NCBI RefSeq assembly: GCF_000196015.1
Contig: NC_007973.1
Location: 3,286,001-3,350,000 of the forward strand
Direction of reading: 5' to 3'
Source of the DNA: Cupriavidus metallidurans CH34
GTDB taxonomy: Bacteria; Pseudomonadota; Gammaproteobacteria; Burkholderiales; Burkholderiaceae
Length of the DNA: 64,000 bases
Positions within the stretch are counted from its first letter, which is position 1; each line of letters opens with the position of its first letter. The notes below the pieces were generated by a model that was given only the letters and a program-made list of their open reading frames with translations, did no database searches and was not told where the DNA came from. The translations under genes were made by a program, and so were the position numbers. Positions 7,863 to 15,715 of this stretch are shown piece after piece.

Positions 7863-10118
7863 CTACCAGCGATCCACCGCACACGTGAGTCCTGTCGGAG
7901 TCCATACCAACGACACGGCCGGAAGGCCGCCAGCATCCTCGGCGATGCCGCGCAATGTATTTCGGTCGATACCCGAATGTGCGCCGCCTTTCGGGTGGCT
8001 GTGCCACGTTCCTATAAAGGCGAGATACCCCAAAGAGGCCGCGTTTGCGGCGCGCAAATTTTGAACAAGCCCGTTGGTTCCGAGGACGAAGCGGGCGGCC
8101 TCTCGAACACTGTCAGGCGGTGCCTCAACAAGGCCTGCAATGGTGATGGTTCGATTTTCAAACGAGATGCGGCCGATCAAGGCGCCGCCTGTTTCCAGAG
8201 CACCCCAGCGCAGCGCATCAGCATGGATTGCTTGCGCAACTGGGGACAGGACCCGAATGTTCCAGCCACCATCGTCTGCGACTTCAAGCGCAGTGGTCGG
8301 GCCAAGGCTGGCGCGGGTCCATGCCATTCCAAGGCCTTCGGCATCTGAGATTCCGGCGCAAAGCGTCGCTTCCTTCGGAAGCCCATCAACGAGCCATCGT
8401 TCCAGTTGCAGGCCGGCCAGTGACGTCGACCGCGAAACAACGGCGTCAGACATAGGCATCGTCAGCGAATGACAGTTGTCACCCACGAAAATCCGAGTCG
8501 GCTCAGACGTCTCGCCGGCAATCGACGCACGCAGTTCCGGTGCAAACCGGCAGCACTCGAACAAGAACGCCGTGAGGTCGTCAACTCGGCCGGCACGGCC
8601 AGCTCCTTCGAGCAATACCGCCACACAGCGCCCCTGACCATACATCGCGATCCGTGCCAATCGGGCTGGGGATTGATCCAACGCTGCCGATTGTGTTTCT
8701 GCAGCCAGCACCTGAAGTGACGCCGTCGCATCCACGATGAGGGCCGCATCCTGCGGAACGGTTGCCGCAAACTGTTCCGGATCGACCAAAAGAGTCACTG
8801 CGTCGGTGTCGAACGCTCGCGATTGAAGATGCGACAGCGATTCAAAGGCTGTCTTCATCAGCGCCGACTTCCGAGGCGGAACCAGAACTGATGCCCGCTC
8901 AATGAGTGCATGCCGCGCGGCGTTGTGAGGCGACATGGGTTCGTTGTCGACGAAAGTCATCGAACCAAAGCCCGCTCGCCCCAGTTGCATCGCGACTTTC
9001 GATCCCACGCTTCCGCAGCCGAGCACGACCAGCGGCTGTGATGTGGCTGCGTATGGAATGCCGGACGTCCTTGCCAGCAGTTCAGGAGACAACGCATGCG
9101 CGTGAAAGGCCGGGTGAACCGTGGCGTTACGCTCCAGGAGCGATTGAGCGTTGAGTTCATAGCGCACCACATAGGGCAATACCTCGACACTCCTCCCTGG
9201 CGAGCCCACAAGCGACGCTGGCCTTTGCACAGCCAGAATCACAATCGCGTACAAACCATGCACCCAGCCATGCGAGTCCTGTCGCATATCCAGGATTGAG
9301 CGTCCGAAATAACCGTCCACTTCCTGGGCCAAAGCGTCGCGATCAATACCAAGCTCCGCTGCTCGATCGAGCAGCGTCGCGAGATCGACAACTGTCTCTG
9401 GTTGATAGCGTCCGATCACATGCGGGAGGCCGTCGGTCATCGGAGCGCGCGCGATGAAGGCCGCGGCATGGCCGTTCCCCCATTTGCCCAGCTTGTCGTT
9501 GTGAACATCCTGATAAAACACAGGATCGACTTGTGCGGTCAGTTCGGCGTTGATGATGGCGTACAGACCGCCATCGATCGTCACGTAGCCTGCGGGAACC
9601 ACCAGAATCGTGCCGTCAGCGGGAGCGGCGGCCGCGACCTTCTCGGCACTGAATACAACGGTCGAAGGACAGCTGTCTCGGCGCGTTGGTTCCCACCCCT
9701 GCTCCAGGTCCAGGAGTGTTCCGGCCGCGGCCTTGTGCAGCCAGTCGATCAACTGATCGACAACGGCGTCCAGGCCAAACCGATGCAGCAGCTCGTTCAA
9801 CGACCCTTCGAATAGGCACGGCGAGACTAACTCGCCTTGGCGATGGGGGTTGATGTGCGGCAAGTTGAGCGGGAAGTCCGCACGTAAGAAGGGCTCGGGT
9901 GCAGACAGGGGCCAGTCACTACCGAATACCAGCACGCACGTCTCGACGGTGCGCACTCCGGTCTCAGAGATACCATTGCGCCGAGACCTGTTCGGCAGTT
10001 GGACCGCAACATCGACTTCAATCTCCGTCGATGCACCAGTTGTCCTTGGCTCGCCAACGCGGATAAGGCCTCGATGCCGCTGAAGTTGATGCAGTGCGTC
10101 TGCGATGGTGCCCGTCAT
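7863..10118 (-). CDS. E2-E1(ThiF)-JAB triple-fusion ubiquitin-like conjugation protein
   Basis: A 751-residue protein joining three parts of a ubiquitin-like pathway. Residues about 1-130 are E2-like: a LPHIN motif (86-90) precedes the likely catalytic Cys101 in SPCL. Residues about 360-560 are E1/ThiF-like with the nucleotide loop GCGSVG (367-372), Asp391 and a basic NAARH segment; the E1 cysteine is not certain (Cys521, Cys522 or Cys549). Residues about 635-751 are a JAB/JAMM metalloprotease with Glu642, His706, His708, Ser715 and Asp718. One polypeptide could thus activate, transfer and remove a modifier. The start ATG overlaps the stop of the upstream MBL gene (ATGA). No ubiquitin-like gene is visible beside it. 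Related fusions with MBL genes were described by Iyer, Burroughs and Aravind. Confidence 0.88.
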   Translation of the reverse strand: MTGTIADALHQLQRHRGLIRVGEPRTTGASTEIEVDVAVQLPNRSRRNGISETGVRTVETCVLVFGSDWPLSAPEPFLRADFPLNLPHINPHRQGELVSPCLFEGSLNELLHRFGLDAVVDQLIDWLHKAAAGTLLDLEQGWEPTRRDSCPSTVVFSAEKVAAAAPADGTILVVPAGYVTIDGGLYAIINAELTAQVDPVFYQDVHNDKLGKWGNGHAAAFIARAPMTDGLPHVIGRYQPETVVDLATLLDRAAELGIDRDALAQEVDGYFGRSILDMRQDSHGWVHGLYAIVILAVQRPASLVGSPGRSVEVLPYVVRYELNAQSLLERNATVHPAFHAHALSPELLARTSGIPYAATSQPLVVLGCGSVGSKVAMQLGRAGFGSMTFVDNEPMSPHNAARHALIERASVLVPPRKSALMKTAFESLSHLQSRAFDTDAVTLLVDPEQFAATVPQDAALIVDATASLQVLAAETQSAALDQSPARLARIAMYGQGRCVAVLLEGAGRAGRVDDLTAFLFECCRFAPELRASIAGETSEPTRIFVGDNCHSLTMPMSDAVVSRSTSLAGLQLERWLVDGLPKEATLCAGISDAEGLGMAWTRASLGPTTALEVADDGGWNIRVLSPVAQAIHADALRWGALETGGALIGRISFENRTITIAGLVEAPPDSVREAARFVLGTNGLVQNLRAANAASLGYLAFIGTWHSHPKGGAHSGIDRNTLRGIAEDAGGLPAVSLVWTPTGLTCAVDRW

Positions 10119-11308
10119 GATGCTCCGTGCGGCATGGGGGTGCGCGCAGAGGTCACCACGGCAGCGGCCTTCGATCCGGACTCCTTCTTCGAGGGAGGTT
10201 GCACACCCTGAGCGGTTACGGTGAAAACGAGCGGTTCCACGGACTTTTCGCTGGGGTACTCGCCTGTGCAGTAGAACTCGCCTTTTGCTTCGTCCACGAT
10301 CGTCACGTACTCACGCTTCGCACGGATGCAGGGCGGATCGCTGTCATCATCTGCAATCGGCTTGCAGCTGGCGACGATGACGGCGCCGTCACGGGTCTGC
10401 GAAAGCGCCTTGCGAGCATCAGCATCGAGCTTGGCTTTTTCACGGTAGTCGGACCAGCTGTCATAGGACAGCGAATGCCAGGAACAATGATGAGGCGCCT
10501 GCATGATGTCGTACTCAAGCACATCTGCTTCAGCCTTGTGGCGTTGCCACTGGCGGTTCCAGATGAACACCTCAGCATCGCCACCAGTAAGGAATTTCGC
10601 ACCATCCGGCGTCTGCGCGTCAGCCGCCAACGTGATGTTCAGAATAACGCTGGACTGGTTCTTGACCAGGCACTCTTCCTCTTCCTCGTCATCCTGGGCG
10701 TCCAGTGGAGCCAAAAGAAACGCAGAAAAGAATGCGGAACTCTTGCCATTGATCGTTGAAAAGCGCGTGTCCACCTTCCGCACAATCGAAGTGAGATCAT
10801 CGGTTTTTCCGTCGATGTCCTCGCCCATGATCTGAATGCGGTCACCGTTCCCGACGGCGAAATTCTTGTCACGGTTCAGTTGCACGCGCCGACGCGCCTC
10901 CGTGTTGAATGCCTTGGCGTCGTCGCTCAAGGTGTGCGTCTTGCTGGCGCGTCGAAACACGATCGGGGACGACCACATCTCGCGGATCACGATTTTCTTG
11001 TCCTTGTCGTCCTTCTTGTCGTCCGGGTACTTGTCGAGTGGCCCTAGGTAGAAGTGTCGCTTCAACCCTCGGCAATGGTCTTGATCCGGGTGGCTCAGCA
11101 GGAACGCATCGACATACGGCCTGCCGTTCTCATCCTTCTTCAGTCGTTCGCGCAAATCCTTGGCGACATCGCGCGCCTCCCCGTCAGGGTCGTCGGCGTC
11201 TTGCCTGATGTTTACGTCGATCAGCAGAGTCGTCGCGTCGAGATCGCCGAACTTGATGAGGGTCATGTCCCCGTTGTCGACGGGAAAAAACGTGATGGTT
11301 GTAGGCAC
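10115..11308 (-). CDS. MBL-fold metallo-hydrolase, first gene of the conjugation operon
   Basis: A 397-residue metallo-beta-lactamase-fold protein. The metal site is complete: SHPDQDH with His73, Asp75, Asp77 and His78; LTGGD with Asp244; APHHCSWHS with His273. A highly charged insertion (about residues 92-105) and an acidic run (about 206-212) set it apart from the other MBL protein of the operon, so the two are not recent duplicates. The GTG start at 11308 has GGAG upstream. The stop overlaps the start of the E2-E1-JAB gene. The substrate is unknown; a nuclease or cyclic-nucleotide hydrolase role is possible but not shown. Confidence 0.85.
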   Translation of the reverse strand: MPTTITFFPVDNGDMTLIKFGDLDATTLLIDVNIRQDADDPDGEARDVAKDLRERLKKDENGRPYVDAFLLSHPDQDHCRGLKRHFYLGPLDKYPDDKKDDKDKKIVIREMWSSPIVFRRASKTHTLSDDAKAFNTEARRRVQLNRDKNFAVGNGDRIQIMGEDIDGKTDDLTSIVRKVDTRFSTINGKSSAFFSAFLLAPLDAQDDEEEEECLVKNQSSVILNITLAADAQTPDGAKFLTGGDAEVFIWNRQWQRHKAEADVLEYDIMQAPHHCSWHSLSYDSWSDYREKAKLDADARKALSQTRDGAVIVASCKPIADDDSDPPCIRAKREYVTIVDEAKGEFYCTGEYPSEKSVEPLVFTVTAQGVQPPSKKESGSKAAAVVTSARTPMPHGAS

Positions 11309-11397
11309 TGGGGTCTCCGGGTAGACGACCGAAGGATGATCGCGTATAGTTAATGTACGACGATTTTTTATATCCGTCTACTTTTTAGGCGTGACTA
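11309..11397. promoter_or_regulatory. divergent promoter region with inverted repeat GTAGACG/CGTCTAC
   Basis: This 89-base AT-richer interval separates the MBL operon from the divergent WYL regulator. GTAGACG (11321-11327) and CGTCTAC (11375-11381) form a widely spaced inverted repeat, and a third related block (GTACGACG) lies between them. BrxR/CapW regulators bind inverted repeats in the promoters of their defence operons, so this is a candidate operator. The spacing is larger than usual for one dimer, so the assignment is tentative. Confidence 0.45.
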
Positions 11398-12300
11398 ATG
11401 CAAAAACCTTCCGTTCCTGCCGCCGAACCTGCTGAGCCTAAGGGGCTAAGTTGGGGGCTGGAGAGCAGACTTCAATTCATCGATTTCCGTCTGCGCTGGG
11501 AGCGGCGCATCAACCGGATGGATCTCACCGAGCACTTTGGTATTTCGGTCCCGCAGGCATCGCTGGACATTTCCAAGTACATGGAGTTGGCGCCGAGCAA
11601 CCTGACTTACGACCGCAGCTCCAAGACCTACACGGCAGCGCAGAGTTTTCACCCGCTTTACCAACGAAGCTCGGCGCAACGCTATCTAGCAGAACTGCTA
11701 GCGACAAAGATGGGAATTGTCGAGCCGACGGCCAGCTTCATCGGCTCCGCGCCGGAGACAGATTGGGCCCCGTCCCCTTGGCGCACGATCAATGAGCAGA
11801 CCGTCGAAGCAGTGGTGCGCGCAATCCGCCAGCAGGAATCCATTCTGGTGAGCTACCAGTCCATGACGTCGTTGGATGAATCGGTTCGCTTGCTGTCTCC
11901 CCACGCCCTTGGCAATGACGGTTTTCGCTGGCACATGCGCGCGTTTTGCCACAAGCGCCAGCGCTTCAGCGATTTCGTCCTTGCTCGAATCCTGCGCATC
12001 GATGGCTTCGAGGCGACCCAAGTGGACGCCAACCAAGATTCGCATTGGCAAACTGTATTGACGCTGGTACTTGCACCGCATCCCGATTTGCCTGCAGCCA
12101 AGAAACGAGTCTTAGAGTTGGACTACGGCATGGAAGATGGAGAGGTCAAACTTCCATGCCGCCAAGCGTTTCTGTACTACACGCTGAGACGTTTGGGTTT
12201 GCATACCAAGGAAGCACCAGACCCCCTCGCACAGCAGATCACGCTAAAAAACCGCGATGAAATCCAACCCTATATCGACGCCTTGGCGGCACAGGCCTGA
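11398..12300 (+). CDS. WYL-domain transcriptional regulator (BrxR/CapW-like)
   Basis: A 300-residue protein with a winged helix-turn-helix at about 15-85 (RLQFIDFRLRWERRINRMDL, then FGISVPQASLDISKY), a WYL domain at about 135-205 (ILVSYQSM, LSPHALGNDGFRWHMRAF) and a C-terminal WCX-like domain to the end. This order fits BrxR/CapW repressors, which sit beside BREX, CBASS and other defence systems and release their promoters on infection or DNA-damage signals. It diverges from the MBL/E2-E1-JAB operon and probably controls it. The next gene follows after 6 bases. The ATG at 11398 has only a weak ribosome site. Confidence 0.85.
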   Translation: MQKPSVPAAEPAEPKGLSWGLESRLQFIDFRLRWERRINRMDLTEHFGISVPQASLDISKYMELAPSNLTYDRSSKTYTAAQSFHPLYQRSSAQRYLAELLATKMGIVEPTASFIGSAPETDWAPSPWRTINEQTVEAVVRAIRQQESILVSYQSMTSLDESVRLLSPHALGNDGFRWHMRAFCHKRQRFSDFVLARILRIDGFEATQVDANQDSHWQTVLTLVLAPHPDLPAAKKRVLELDYGMEDGEVKLPCRQAFLYYTLRRLGLHTKEAPDPLAQQITLKNRDEIQPYIDALAAQA

Positions 12301-12306
12301 CTTCAC

Positions 12307-13095
12307 ATGACAACAATTTTTGAACTGGTCAAAGACCCCTACGAGCGCAAGGCACGTGTTATCCCTGGCCTTCTTGTGGCCTTACCCGTGCTGGTGCCGC
12401 TGTTGTGCGTCTACGGGGCTCGGCACCCTGTGCTTACAGGTGTGATCGGCCTGCTGGGCGGCTGCGGCGCTATCTATGCACTCGCGAGCGTAGCGCGCGG
12501 ACGTGGTAAAAAACTTGAAGAGATGCTGGTCTCAAAATGGGGTGGCATGCCCACGACCATCGCACTACGCCACCGCGACAAGTTCCTTGATGGTGTCAGC
12601 AAGCAGCGTTATCACACGGCGATCACTGCCAAGTTGGGTATCGCCATGCCAACGGCAGAAGAAGAATCAGCAAACCCAGACAAGGCAGACGACATCTACA
12701 TCGGTGCCACTAAGCGGCTTCGCGAACTCACGCGTTCCAACAAGCAGCTCTTGCTGAAAGAGAACATCGCCTATGGATTTCATCGCAACATGCTGGCGAT
12801 GAAGCCTGTCGGTATCCTGTCGTGCCTCATGGGCGTCGTCTACGGATTGTTGATTGCAAAGATTTTGCAGGTAGCACCTCTCCAATTTGACTTGGTGCAC
12901 CTTGCCGATCCAGGGCTTGCCGCAGGCTTGACATTGCTCATTTCGCTGGCGCTACTTGCCGCATGGCTACTGTATTTCGATCAGGACGCAGTAAGGCGGA
13001 TGGGATTCGTCTATGCGGAACGTTTGTTTGAATGTTTGCCGTCGTTGCCTTCTTCCTCCTCACGGAAGAAAGCCGTAAAACCGACTACAGACTGA
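12307..13095 (+). CDS. four-helix membrane protein of unknown function beside WYL regulator
   Basis: A 262-residue protein with two N-terminal membrane segments (about 19-37 and 42-63), a soluble middle region of about 100 residues, and two C-terminal segments (about 168-187 and 203-224). The middle ends in a conserved-looking motif, ENIAYGFHRN (152-161). I do not recognise the family. It starts 6 bases after the WYL stop without a clear ribosome site, implying translational coupling. Its place in a defence-like locus suggests a membrane effector or sensor; this is inference from context only. Confidence 0.75.
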   Translation: MTTIFELVKDPYERKARVIPGLLVALPVLVPLLCVYGARHPVLTGVIGLLGGCGAIYALASVARGRGKKLEEMLVSKWGGMPTTIALRHRDKFLDGVSKQRYHTAITAKLGIAMPTAEEESANPDKADDIYIGATKRLRELTRSNKQLLLKENIAYGFHRNMLAMKPVGILSCLMGVVYGLLIAKILQVAPLQFDLVHLADPGLAAGLTLLISLALLAAWLLYFDQDAVRRMGFVYAERLFECLPSLPSSSSRKKAVKPTTD

Positions 13096-13140
13096 GGTTC
13101 TGCCCAATCTCCAAACAGGCGTATAGCTCCGCAGGTGTGT

Positions 13141-14277
13141 CTACCGCTTCCACGTCTTGGGACGAATCGTTCCGCGAGACTCCAGCAAGAGCCGCGTGCT
13201 TTCCAGTTCCTTTTGCAGCACATCGGTATCCGGCAGAACCATCCGGTAGTTCGCCGCCATGACCTTGGTGGGTAAGCCCTCCAGCGCATACCGCGCCAGG
13301 GCGAGCCCCTTGTCGGCACAAAGAATCAGCCCCACCGGCGGGTTCTCCTCGGGATAGGCCCAGTGTTCCTTGGCATAGTTGCAGTACATGTGCATCTGGC
13401 CCACGTCCGCATGCGTCAGACTCCCCAGCTTCAGGTCGATGATGACCAGGCAGCGTAACTTGCGATGGAACAGCAGCAAGTCCACCCGATACCAGGTCTG
13501 GTCGATGCGCAAGCGCCGCTGCCGTCCAATGAAGGTGAACCCTTCACCCAATTCGAGCAGGAAGTCTTCCAGCCGCCGGATCAAGGCGGCCTCCAGATCG
13601 GACTCCGAATACTCGTCCTTGAGGTCGAGGAACTCCAGCACATAGGGGTCTTTGATGGCATCGCCGGGCGCGACGGCATCTTCGGGCTTGGCCACCGCGC
13701 CCTTGGCCAGCATCGCCGCCTTGTTTTTCGACAGCGCCGTGCGCTCGTAGAACTGGCTGCCGATCTGCCGATCCAACTGGCGCACGCTCCAGCCGCCGCG
13801 CAAGGCCTCGGCTTCATAGAACTGGCGCGCATGCTCGTCCTTGACCGACAACAGCCGCACATAGGCCGACCACGGCAGCGTGAAGACCTGCGCCAGCTCG
13901 TCCAGCCGCCAAGGCCGCACTGGCTCCGGGGAAGATTCGCCAGACACTGTCTGGCGAATTGGCCGGGTCAGAAAAAACGACCGCATCTGCTGCAGGTTCT
14001 GACGGCTGAAGCCACGGCCGAACTGCTGGGTGAGGTCGCTTGCCAGCCGCTCGATCAACTGCTCGCCATAACCCGCGCGCCGCTTGCCCTGTTGCTCGGC
14101 CTCCACGATGCGGCGGCCAATCTCCCAGTAGCTGGCCGTCATCAGCGCATTGACGCTGCGCGCTGCCGTCTGGCGCGCGGCATCGAGCAGATCCACGATG
14201 CCGCCGTGGATGCCGGCGTAGCCGGCAGGCACGGCGGCGGGTGCGACTCCCGCCATCGCAGGCGCCTTCTTGGTCAT
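13141..14277 (-). CDS. DUF1016 family (YhcG-like) PD-(D/E)XK nuclease protein
   Basis: A 378-residue protein of the YhcG/DUF1016 family. The N-terminal domain (about 20-160) has YWEIGRRIVEAEQQG and GFSRQNLQQMR. The C-terminal part (about 205-350) carries the nuclease-like core YRVDLLLFHRKLRCLVIIDL, whose acidic residue and later IDLK fit a PD-(D/E)XK fold. The true start is the ATG at 14277, which overlaps the integrase stop (ATGA); longer frames only run into the integrase. A perfect palindrome at 13935-13959 is embedded in frame. The biological role is unsettled; a link to mobile elements is common. Confidence 0.85.
   Translation of the reverse strand: MTKKAPAMAGVAPAAVPAGYAGIHGGIVDLLDAARQTAARSVNALMTASYWEIGRRIVEAEQQGKRRAGYGEQLIERLASDLTQQFGRGFSRQNLQQMRSFFLTRPIRQTVSGESSPEPVRPWRLDELAQVFTLPWSAYVRLLSVKDEHARQFYEAEALRGGWSVRQLDRQIGSQFYERTALSKNKAAMLAKGAVAKPEDAVAPGDAIKDPYVLEFLDLKDEYSESDLEAALIRRLEDFLLELGEGFTFIGRQRRLRIDQTWYRVDLLLFHRKLRCLVIIDLKLGSLTHADVGQMHMYCNYAKEHWAYPEENPPVGLILCADKGLALARYALEGLPTKVMAANYRMVLPDTDVLQKELESTRLLLESRGTIRPKTWKR
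13935..13959. repeat. perfect 12-bp palindrome inside the DUF1016 gene
   Basis: ATTCGCCAGACA (13935-13946) and TGTCTGGCGAAT (13948-13959) are exact reverse complements around one base. It encodes part of IRQTVSGESS in the DUF1016 frame, so it is translated without breaking the gene. Confidence 0.9.
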
Positions 14278-15473
14278 GCAGCCACCTCCGCAGGCCGCTG
14301 CGCCTCGGTGATCGTCTTGCGCCGGTTCGCCACCAGCTCGGCCGCCTTGCGCACCGGATCGTCCTCGGTGTGGACGTAGCGCATGAACATCGCCACGGTC
14401 TTGTGCGCCGTCAGCGCCATGCCGACCTTGACCGGGATGCCCGAGTTGGCAATGTCGGTCGCGGAGCGGTGGCGGATGCCATGCGTGCCGACGTGCGTGG
14501 CGCCCGCCGCCTTGAGGGCGCGGCTCCAGCCGCCGTAATACTCGCCCGTGGTCAGGTGCTTGCCGGGATGGCTTGGAGACGGCAGCACATAGGGAGTGCC
14601 TTCCTGCCGTGGCGCCGTCGAGAGCAGTCGATAGGCTTCCTCGCTCATGGGCTTGGACATGCCGCCCGTCTTGCTGTCCGGCCAGACCACGCGGCGGTTG
14701 TCCAGGTCCACCCAATCCCATCGGAGCGTCACGATTTCGGAGCGGCGGCCGGCGAACTCGAATTGAAGGCGGATCGCCAGCGGGATGACGTAGTTCTCCA
14801 GACCCTCGGCTTCGATGTGCTCCAGTCGCCGAAACAGCTTGCCCATGTCCTCGTCGCTGATGAGGTGGGTGGCCTTGCCGTTGGGGTACATCGGGACGTG
14901 GCGGCAGGGGTTGGTGCCGTCAGGCCGGTGGCCCCACACCTCGGCCAGGTTGAACATCTTGCGCATCACGCTGAAAGCACGGTTGGCCTCGGCCGGCTTG
15001 TGCGCCATCTTCTTCATCGCCGTGGCCACGTCCGGGCGCTTCACGTCCTGGACCTTCAAACGGCCCAGCATCGGAACGATGCAGCGGTCGATGACGGCCT
15101 GATACCCGCGCTGGGTGCTGGGCTTGTTGCGCTGCTTGGAGTAATCCTCCATGAACTTGGTACACAGCTCCTTGACCGTGGGGGCTGAACGGGCGGCGGC
15201 CTTGGCCGCGCTGGGGTCGCCGCCCCGGCGCACCTCGGCCAGCCATTCCTGGGCCAGCGAGCGGGCCTGCTCGACGGTCAGTTCCCCGTACAGGCCCAGG
15301 GCGGGCTTGCGCCGCTCGCCAGCGTTCGTGCGGTACTGGAGCATGAACACCTTGCGGCCCGCTGGTGTAACCTTGCACAGGAAGCCGGGCACCAGCGTGT
15401 CCCGGAGTTCGACGGCCTGCGCCTGGGGTTGTGCCGCATCGACTGCGGACTTGGTGAGCTTGAGTTTTGCCAC
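14274..15473 (-). CDS. int: Tn4371-type ICE integrase (tyrosine recombinase)
   Basis: A 399-residue site-specific recombinase that would integrate and excise the element. The N-terminal arm-binding part begins VAKLKLTKSAVDAAQPQ, a SAM-like core-binding region follows at about 95-185, and the catalytic domain holds the first Arg (FAGRRSEIVTLRW), HGIRHRSAT (His-x-x-Arg) and the Tyr in TAHKTVAMFMRYVH. I place the start at GTG 15473, which has GAGGAG five bases upstream; an in-frame extension to 15623 lacks a ribosome site. The stop overlaps the DUF1016 start. It lies about 175 bases from the candidate core site and points into the element. Confidence 0.9.
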   Translation of the reverse strand: MAKLKLTKSAVDAAQPQAQAVELRDTLVPGFLCKVTPAGRKVFMLQYRTNAGERRKPALGLYGELTVEQARSLAQEWLAEVRRGGDPSAAKAAARSAPTVKELCTKFMEDYSKQRNKPSTQRGYQAVIDRCIVPMLGRLKVQDVKRPDVATAMKKMAHKPAEANRAFSVMRKMFNLAEVWGHRPDGTNPCRHVPMYPNGKATHLISDEDMGKLFRRLEHIEAEGLENYVIPLAIRLQFEFAGRRSEIVTLRWDWVDLDNRRVVWPDSKTGGMSKPMSEEAYRLLSTAPRQEGTPYVLPSPSHPGKHLTTGEYYGGWSRALKAAGATHVGTHGIRHRSATDIANSGIPVKVGMALTAHKTVAMFMRYVHTEDDPVRKAAELVANRRKTITEAQRPAEVAA

Positions 15474-15648
15474 GATGACTCCTCGGAAAGACCCGATTCC
15501 CAAGAGCCATGTAGGGGCCATCAGAGGGGAAGCCGGGTCAGGTTTCGGAAAGCACCGGCATATGTTGGACTCGCCTAAGTTATTGATAAACCTGCTGTAT
15601 CGGGCTTCGGCGTAGTCCAGCAAAGTTCGGTGCTGGAGTCATGGTGAA

Positions 15649-15656
15649 ATGAAAAA
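15649..15656 (-). other. candidate ICE attachment core (attL/attR), TTTTTCAT
   Basis: The minus strand reads TTTTTCAT, the 8-base direct repeat I recall being reported at the ends of Tn4371. It lies about 175 bases behind the integrase start and inside the T-tract of the maeB terminator. The matching repeat at the other end would be to the left of this window. Confidence 0.65.
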
Positions 15657-15679
15657 AGCCGGGCGAACCCGGCTTTTTT
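15652..15679 (-). terminator. intrinsic terminator of maeB
   Basis: AGCCGGG and CCCGGCT enclose a CGAA loop, with six A's on the left and six T's on the right, so it could work in both directions. It sits 36 bases after the maeB stop and its T-tract contains the candidate ICE core site. Confidence 0.88.
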
Positions 15680-15715
15680 GGCACTGCATCAAGAAGGCTG
15701 AAACGCTTCGTCCGC

